Shown here: positions 58,801-64,000 of the stretch, piece after piece
Layout of the letters: each line of letters starts with the position of its first letter
Position numbering within the stretch: position 1 is the stretch's first letter
Assembly: GCA_002150815.3 (NCBI GenBank)
Contig: NDFF03000380.1
Location: 186,001 to 250,000 of the forward strand
Direction of reading: 5' to 3'
From: Grammothele lineata
Taxonomy: Eukaryota; Basidiomycota; Agaricomycetes; Polyporales; Polyporaceae
Length of the DNA: 64,000 nt
Notes under the pieces: generated by a model
Database searches by the model: none
What the model was told of the DNA's origin: nothing
What the model saw: the letters and a program-made list of their open reading frames with translations, nothing else
Program-made: the position numbers and the translations under genes

Positions 58801-59062
58801 GGATGACTCGAGGACGAGCGTGCGCCACAGCGTGAGTGCGGGGTATGGATACATTGAGAGCGGAACAGAAAAGCATAACGATGTACGACAGACAGGTAAA
58901 CAGACAGACAGGTAACCGAATGCGAGAAGGCATTGTCCCGAACAAGCTCACAAACACTCTTCCCGACATAGACGGTGTGTGCGCAGAGGCAGACGCGTAC
59001 AGACACGCATGGCGGTGCGCACCCGCGTCCCACACGCTCGTCTCCAGCGTCGAAAGGAGATC
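55848..59062. other. 3.2-kb intergenic region upstream of the HMG-box gene
   Basis: No supported gene. Noted but not called: a plus-strand frame at 56725-57084 containing a segment like LSEMSLEIIVAQVPARCCA, and a short open segment near 57375-57480 ending at a GTAAGT. Neither could be extended. A 13-mer direct repeat lies at 58887-58915. Long upstream regions are usual for developmental regulators in mushrooms. Confidence 0.45.
58887..58915 (+). repeat. Direct repeat of a 13-mer
   Basis: GACAGACAGGTAA occurs at 58887-58899 and again at 58903-58915 with a 3-nt spacer. It lies in the 3' flank of the minus-strand DUF6699 gene. Confidence 0.8.
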
Positions 59063-60659
59063 CTACGGCGGCGGGCCCATGAAGAGTACGAACCCGTCGC
59101 CGTCGCGCGCGGGCTCGAGCCCACGGAAGCACACATTATCGCCGAGGTAGTCGACCCTCCTCAGCCCGTCCTCGTCCCCAGGAGTGCACCCGCCGACAGG
59201 GAGACGCACGCGGCGCCAGTACGCCTGATAAATCATAATCCTGCGGTCGTCCGAGAGCACCCCAAGCTCCGCGTCGGTCATGCGCTCCGCAAAGTTCTCG
59301 AGCAGCGCCCCCAGCACGTCGCGCACGAGTACGGGCAGGCGCGCGTGCCGCGGGAGCACGGTCACGGGCCAGGGGAACGAGGGGAGCGGGTCGCCGGCGA
59401 GGACGGAGACGCGCAGGCGCGGGACGCCGGGGTAGGTCGCGGGCTGCGCGCCGTTCTGGCCGTCGGGCAGGAAGGCGGCGGTGGTCGACGAAGAAGGAGC
59501 GGACGAGGAGTGCTGAGGCGCCCAGGCAGAGCTCGAAGGGGCGAAAGGAGCAGGCGGGCCGGACGGGCCGGGCGAGGTGAGTTTGATGTCTTCTAGACGG
59601 TAGCGCAAGTCGAAGTGCAAGGGTGCAGGGCCGGCAAGGCGGTGAGCGAGGAACGGGTTCAGCTGGAGGTCGGCGGGCAGTGGGTCGAATGTCAGGCGCG
59701 GGGACGGCCAGAGGTCGGGGCGCGGCGGGAGCGACGGATGCGCGACGCGCGAGACCCAGTTCTCGGGGTGTGGCGAGCTGTCGCGCCCGCTCAGGCTGGC
59801 GAGCATCGTGTCGACCTCTGGGGGGCTAAGTTCGCGCGGGTTGGGCTCTGGCGCTTCTTCGTACCTTAGCGTTGCGCGATCTCGAGGAGGGGCAGGGGCG
59901 ATGGGGTGGAAGAGGGACGTACTTGCGTTGTGCACGGTCATGTCCCACGGCTCCCCCAGATGCGGCCGCGCCCACGCGCCGTATGCCCGCCACTGCGCCG
60001 GGGGTACCGCGGCGTGGCCCGTCCCCCAGTACGCGCCCCCGTCCTCATCATCTTCGTCGGTGTCATTGTCGGCTAAGCTTTTGCGTTTGCCTATGCAAAA
60101 CATTACGTCAAAACGAGATCCCGCCCGATGCGCACTACGCGGAAAGGTACGTACGGAAGAGCTTCTTCGGGCTCAGGCAGAGCGACGCGAGCCACGACCG
60201 CGGCCGCTCCTGCCGCTCCCACTGCCACTCAGCCGCCGCGCGTGGGGCGCGTGGGCGCACCACGCCCTGCTCAGGCTCGTCGCTGGGGTATCGCGCACGG
60301 TTCTGGCTCCGCCGCTTCTCCCCGTGCTCGCGCTCGGGATCGTCCTTGTATGTCCGTGAGCTCCGTGCGCTTCTAGGGCGTACGGCAGCACGGGCAGCAT
60401 CTCTCCGTGCCGTGGACGGATAGTGCTCAGGCTCCTCCGGGATGACCGCCGTGCGCAAGCTCCGCCCCGCCCCTGCCAGGTCTTGTTGTTGATGTGTATA
60501 TTGTGGCTGTTGTGACGGCGGCAGGGGAAACGGGAGGGCTCGCAGCTCCGGGGAGGGCACCCACGGCGAGCGCAGATCGACGGTGTGTCGCGCATTGGCG
60601 ACATTCGGCGGCCAGCCCTCGTACTCTGGCCTGCCGATCGATGAGGATTGCGGGCGCAT
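59063..60659 (-). CDS. DUF6699 protein with long disordered N-terminus
   Basis: Two exons, 60659-60155 and 60090-59063, joined through a 64-nt intron, give 510 residues. The first exon is Arg/Ser/Pro-rich and disordered, ending in SLCLSPKKLFR. The second begins with an acidic patch (NDTDEDDEDGG). The C-terminal 120 residues form the DUF6699 domain: RLRVSVLAGDPLPSFPWPVT, then DVLGALLENFAERMTDAELG, RRIMIYQAYWRRV, DYLGDNVCFRGLEPA and a terminal VLFMGPPP. This domain is found in expanded families in Agaricomycetes and has no established function. No signal peptide or membrane segment is present. The second exon alone has its own ATG at 60103, but the splice to the first exon is clean and extends the conserved LSPKKLFRKRKS region. 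Confidence 0.75.
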
Positions 60660-61545
60660 CGGCTCCTCTCTGTGCGCCTCTGTGTGGGCTGACGAGAGGC
60701 GGGTTGTTGCGTGCTGATGAGACGATCCGAGCTGCCGCTGCAGTGGATGACAGCTCTGTGGAGAAATTTCCGAGGAATAGGCCGAGCGGGCGGGTGAGTG
60801 TGGGCGCCTTTGTCTTCTAGTGGGTGTGCTGACAGGTTGCGGATGAAGAAGAGCTGGGGGCGGGCGTCGGCGGCGTCCCTAGCGGGGATTGAGGCGGTCG
60901 TAGCGAGACGAGACGAAGGAGCGCGGCAGGACTAGACGCCGCGCGGTGCGGACATTGCGTGTGCGGGCACGCACTACTAGGGCACCGCCCGCTGCTGCAG
61001 GAGGGGGAAGGGCAGCCTCGAGCGGGGTATCCGCGTTATATCGGAGCATCAGCCTCGCGCTGTGCTTGCGCAGGGCGTGGTCCTTGGGAATTTCCGGCGA
61101 GAAGTCTGGCAGACCTCGCGTCGGAGGCGCTTGTGCTCGAAATGGAAGGAGAGGGAGACGGCCCTTGTACGCGTACGTCCGTTACCCCCGCGACCTTCTG
61201 TGCTGGCGTAGTGTTATTAGTACACGTATTGAGGCGTTCTTGTTCTGTACGCGGAGAGCGAGGCGAAAGAGTAGGACGTTCGTCAAGGAAACAGCACGCG
61301 AGGACGGGGAGGACCCCTGCATGCGAGCGCTTTCATGTACACGTGATCGTGGCGTTTCATTAGACGCGTTCTACGGAATCTACACGCGCCGTTTGTGCGT
61401 GGCTCATTACCTAGTACAAGTAACCGATGCATTGAAGCTCAAGCATGAAGGCTATATTACACGAGACGGAAGTAAGGGCCGTCCGAAGGCACATTAGCTT
61501 AACTGTAGAGTACTATCCGACGTGAAGACAATCAATGCCAACCGA
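60660..61545. other. Intergenic region between two minus-strand genes
   Basis: About 890 bases. Plus-strand frames at 60946-61497 are not coding-like. It should contain the promoter of the DUF6699 gene and the 3' end of the glycosylase gene. Confidence 0.45.
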
Positions 61546-62547
61546 TTAGGAAGGCTCAAGTTTGCTAGAAGACGGTACTTCCGCGTCATCGAGTGCTCCG
61601 GCATCCTCTTCCGCCTTTACAAGTGCCATCTCCAGCTCCTCTTCCTTCACGCCTCTCTCCTCGCGGAGCCATCGCTTGAGCACGCACTCGCCCTTCGCGC
61701 CGCTACCGCTGCCTTTGCACCCCTTGCAACGCCTTCCGTGACCGACCATCAGTACGTGTAAGCCGTACTTGAGGTCCCCCGGAATCCTGAGATCGAGGTG
61801 CGCCTGCGCCGTGACACGATCCGCGCGCGAAGGGACCCAGCCGAGCAGCCGCGCCAGGCGAAAGACGTGTGTGTCGACGGGAAAGGACTCCCGTCCCAGA
61901 CAAAACAGCAGCACGCACGACGCCGTCTTGGGGCCGACGCCGTCGTACGACACGAGCTCCTCCATTGCGGCCTCGTCCGAGCTCACGACGTCCCCAGTCT
62001 TGCCCGACACGCTCTGCGGCGCGCTGGCGAGGTGCTGGAGGGAGTACGTCCCGTGCCGCGCGCGCACCTCGTGCAGCACGTTCTGGATCACTGCGGCCTT
62101 CTTGTTCGCGAGCCCGCCAGTCTTGATCGCCGCTACGACCGCGGCGCGGGGCGCGTCCGCAATCGCCCGGAAGTTGTTGCGTCCGAAGGCAGCGTCGAGC
62201 CCGCGCTTCGCCGCGGTCGAGTTCTTCGAAGAGGTGTTCTGGCTGAGGATGGTGCCAATGAGCGCCTCGAGCACGTCCGGGACCCCTCCGCACGTGCCTG
62301 CGGCGTCTGCGCGTGCGGCAGGCGGCTTGCGGCGGGCAGCGAGGTCCGGGTGTTCGCGCGCGAGGAGCGCGTGGACGTGTGCGGCCTCGGTGGGAGTGGG
62401 GCGCGTGAAGTCTGGGAATGGGGACGCGAGGGAGTGCGCGGCTAGAAGCTTCAGCTTTTTGGTGCGCTGCGATGATGGCGAGGGTGGTTCTGAGGGAGTC
62501 GCGGTCTGGATCGACGGAGAGCGTGGACGCTTGATCTTCGGTGGCAT
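61546..62547 (-). CDS. HhH-GPD DNA glycosylase (endonuclease III-like)
   Basis: A single-exon gene of 333 residues, unusual among the intron-rich neighbours. The HhH-GPD fold is clear: VLEALIGTILSQNTSSKNS, then AAIKTGGLANKKAAVIQNVL, and the hairpin with catalytic Lys and Asp in YDGVGPKTASCVLLFCLGRE followed by FPVDTHVFRLARLLGW. Endonuclease III members remove oxidised bases and cut at abasic sites by beta-elimination. Both catalytic residues are intact. The C-terminal iron-sulphur loop is abnormal: CKGC and a later GEC are present, but the first Cys of the standard C-x6-C-x2-C-x5-C pattern is absent, as if the cluster is lost. The N-terminus (KIKRPRSPS) is basic and could be a nuclear signal. 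The start ATG at 62547 is the only one before the domain. Confidence 0.9.
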   Translation of the reverse strand: MPPKIKRPRSPSIQTATPSEPPSPSSQRTKKLKLLAAHSLASPFPDFTRPTPTEAAHVHALLAREHPDLAARRKPPAARADAAGTCGGVPDVLEALIGTILSQNTSSKNSTAAKRGLDAAFGRNNFRAIADAPRAAVVAAIKTGGLANKKAAVIQNVLHEVRARHGTYSLQHLASAPQSVSGKTGDVVSSDEAAMEELVSYDGVGPKTASCVLLFCLGRESFPVDTHVFRLARLLGWVPSRADRVTAQAHLDLRIPGDLKYGLHVLMVGHGRRCKGCKGSGSGAKGECVLKRWLREERGVKEEELEMALVKAEEDAGALDDAEVPSSSKLEPS

Positions 62548-64000
62548 CTGGATGTTCTAGACGCGGTGATGGTCTAGCCTCGGAGGCTGAGAGAGAAACT
62601 TCAAGGTGAGATAGCACCAGGTCCGGAAGATAGCGTCCGGGGGTGAAGAGAGTTGCGTATGTTCAACCAGAGTTGGGGCTGACTGGACCCGCTCAACATG
62701 GAGTCCACTGCGTCACCAGTTCGCAGCACCCGCTCGACTGCGTCAGTGCGGGGAAGCCACGTGGGCTGAATGTTGCCGGTTTCCATTTTCAAGTTGTGCT
62801 GCCGCTCGTGCTGCGCGATCGTCGATCCCGGAACCCCAGCGCAGGGTTCGGCGTTGGCGACGTCATCCTCGTCATGGGAGACGCCGAGAAGGGACGCGTC
62901 TCTGCACTCTGCCACCACGTTCGCTCTCTTCCTCTGCGCGTGCGACGCGTGTCTTCTGCGCAGCACATGGCAAGACCTCACTCACACTAGCGACTCGAAC
63001 GGTAAATCAGCCGACTCGGCGCCGGAGACAGATCTATCGCCTCATGATGCCGCTCGCGGATTGCAGGAAACCCATTGGCTGCACGCTGGCAGCGCATACA
63101 CCCAGTTCAGGTGAGCCGTTTGCTACTTTTCCTTCAACGTACACCACTCAGAGCGTTTACGATGTTTTTCAAGACCTTCATCGGTCACCATCGCTGATAT
63201 CGTGGACAATCGTGTCCCGTGCTCGTTGCTCTCCACCCAAGCGCATGCCTGCGCGGCGTGCCCGTGTGGCATTGCTCAGGAAATTAACTAGCCGAGCTTG
63301 ATCCCTCTCAAGGCTGTCCGAACGCAACGCTATGCTTCGAATGGTCGGCACGGCGCGGATGCTTTGTCGCCGCCGACTCATGGAACTCTGTAGGTTAATG
63401 TTTCACTCTTCGCCCTGGCCAAGCCACGATCCGCACATTCCGAGCAATGTCCCGTATCGTTCCGCCGTGGCTGACATTCTCCTGCCGCCCTGGATGGCAG
63501 ATATCGGACTCCGGAGCTCACCCGTGATACCTCGGCACGACGGAATAACCTGGGACCATTAACTGTCTAGGATGCAGTATGTTCGGCCCCGCATTCCCTG
63601 TCCGGCATCTAGTACGACTCATTCATTGCACCCGCAGTACATCGTCTGCGGAAGCCATAGGCGTTAGCAAGAGAATATGGTCGTTTCCGTAGGTGCGGAT
63701 ATGGGCGCGGAGGCTGCTGAGTCCGCATCCAACCTGTCTTCTCCGGGCCACATCCATCGGGGTGATCATATCCGCTCCTTATTCACATGATTCTCGAGCT
63801 CATCACAACGTGCTGCAGGAGCGGTGCTGTGCTGCGTTGAGCACGACGTCTTCGCATGCAATACATCTGAGAACGGGGGTATGTGCTTCACTGTTCGCGC
63901 AGCTATGTCTTCGACATACCATTAACAGCGGAGGACGTGAACTCGTACGCAGTTGTATTTTACTCAGGGACTAAAGTTCTGTTCCGTGTGTGTAATGGCG
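62548..64000. other. Right edge, no supported gene
   Basis: About 1.45 kb. Frames at 62601-62981 (minus) and 62643-63114 (plus) overlap and have no recognisable motif. Nothing at the end looks like a truncated gene entering the window. Confidence 0.45.

Noticed and set aside
58415..58915. 166-codon plus-strand frame
   Set aside because: No motif or promoter context; it lies in the 3' flank of the minus-strand DUF6699 gene.

Overview
The window reads as nuclear DNA of a filamentous basidiomycete, most likely an Agaricomycete (a polypore-like genome is my inference). Genes are dense and carry many short GT-AG introns of about 50-90 nt. Coding DNA is strongly GC-rich in third positions. Several families are typical of mushrooms: DUF1996-WSC wall proteins, a DUF6699 protein, a kinase-like protein with a DFDW motif and a pcc1/Prf1-type HMG-box factor. 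I saw no bacterial, viral or organellar block, no tRNA or rRNA gene I could support, and no intact transposon. All gene models below were spliced by hand, with phases checked at the junctions I quote.

Layout. 1-4.4 kb: a coiled-coil protein of unknown function, then a gap. 4.4-19.4 kb: two DUF1996-WSC secreted paralogues (4445-6220 and 16302-19399) on either side of UDP-glucose:glycoprotein glucosyltransferase (6675-13125). 20.2-24.5 kb, minus strand: a kinase-like protein and a HAD phosphatase. 25-31.4 kb, housekeeping block: mitochondrial 2-oxoadipate dehydrogenase E1 (DHTKD1 type), then a head-to-head ribosomal pair eS6/uS15. 33.2-40.8 kb: a small Kre9/Knh1-like secreted protein, a UPF0220/TMEM50 membrane protein, a sedolisin (tripeptidyl-peptidase) and an aldo-keto reductase. 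42.2-47.4 kb: a newly spliced four-exon unknown gene and a DUF7223-like secreted protein. 47.4-53.75 kb: a GC-rich stretch with no gene I can support. 53.75-62.5 kb, all minus strand: HMG-box factor, DUF6699 protein and an endonuclease III-like glycosylase. The last 1.4 kb is empty.

How the genes fit together. A cell-surface theme recurs: two wall-type WSC proteins, an ER glycoprotein-folding sensor related to yeast Kre5, a Kre9-like protein, a secreted protease and a secreted DUF7223-like protein. The rest is housekeeping or regulation. The most striking single observation is a 6-nt exon in the DHTKD1-type gene that supplies one of the two asparagines of the thiamine-diphosphate/magnesium motif.
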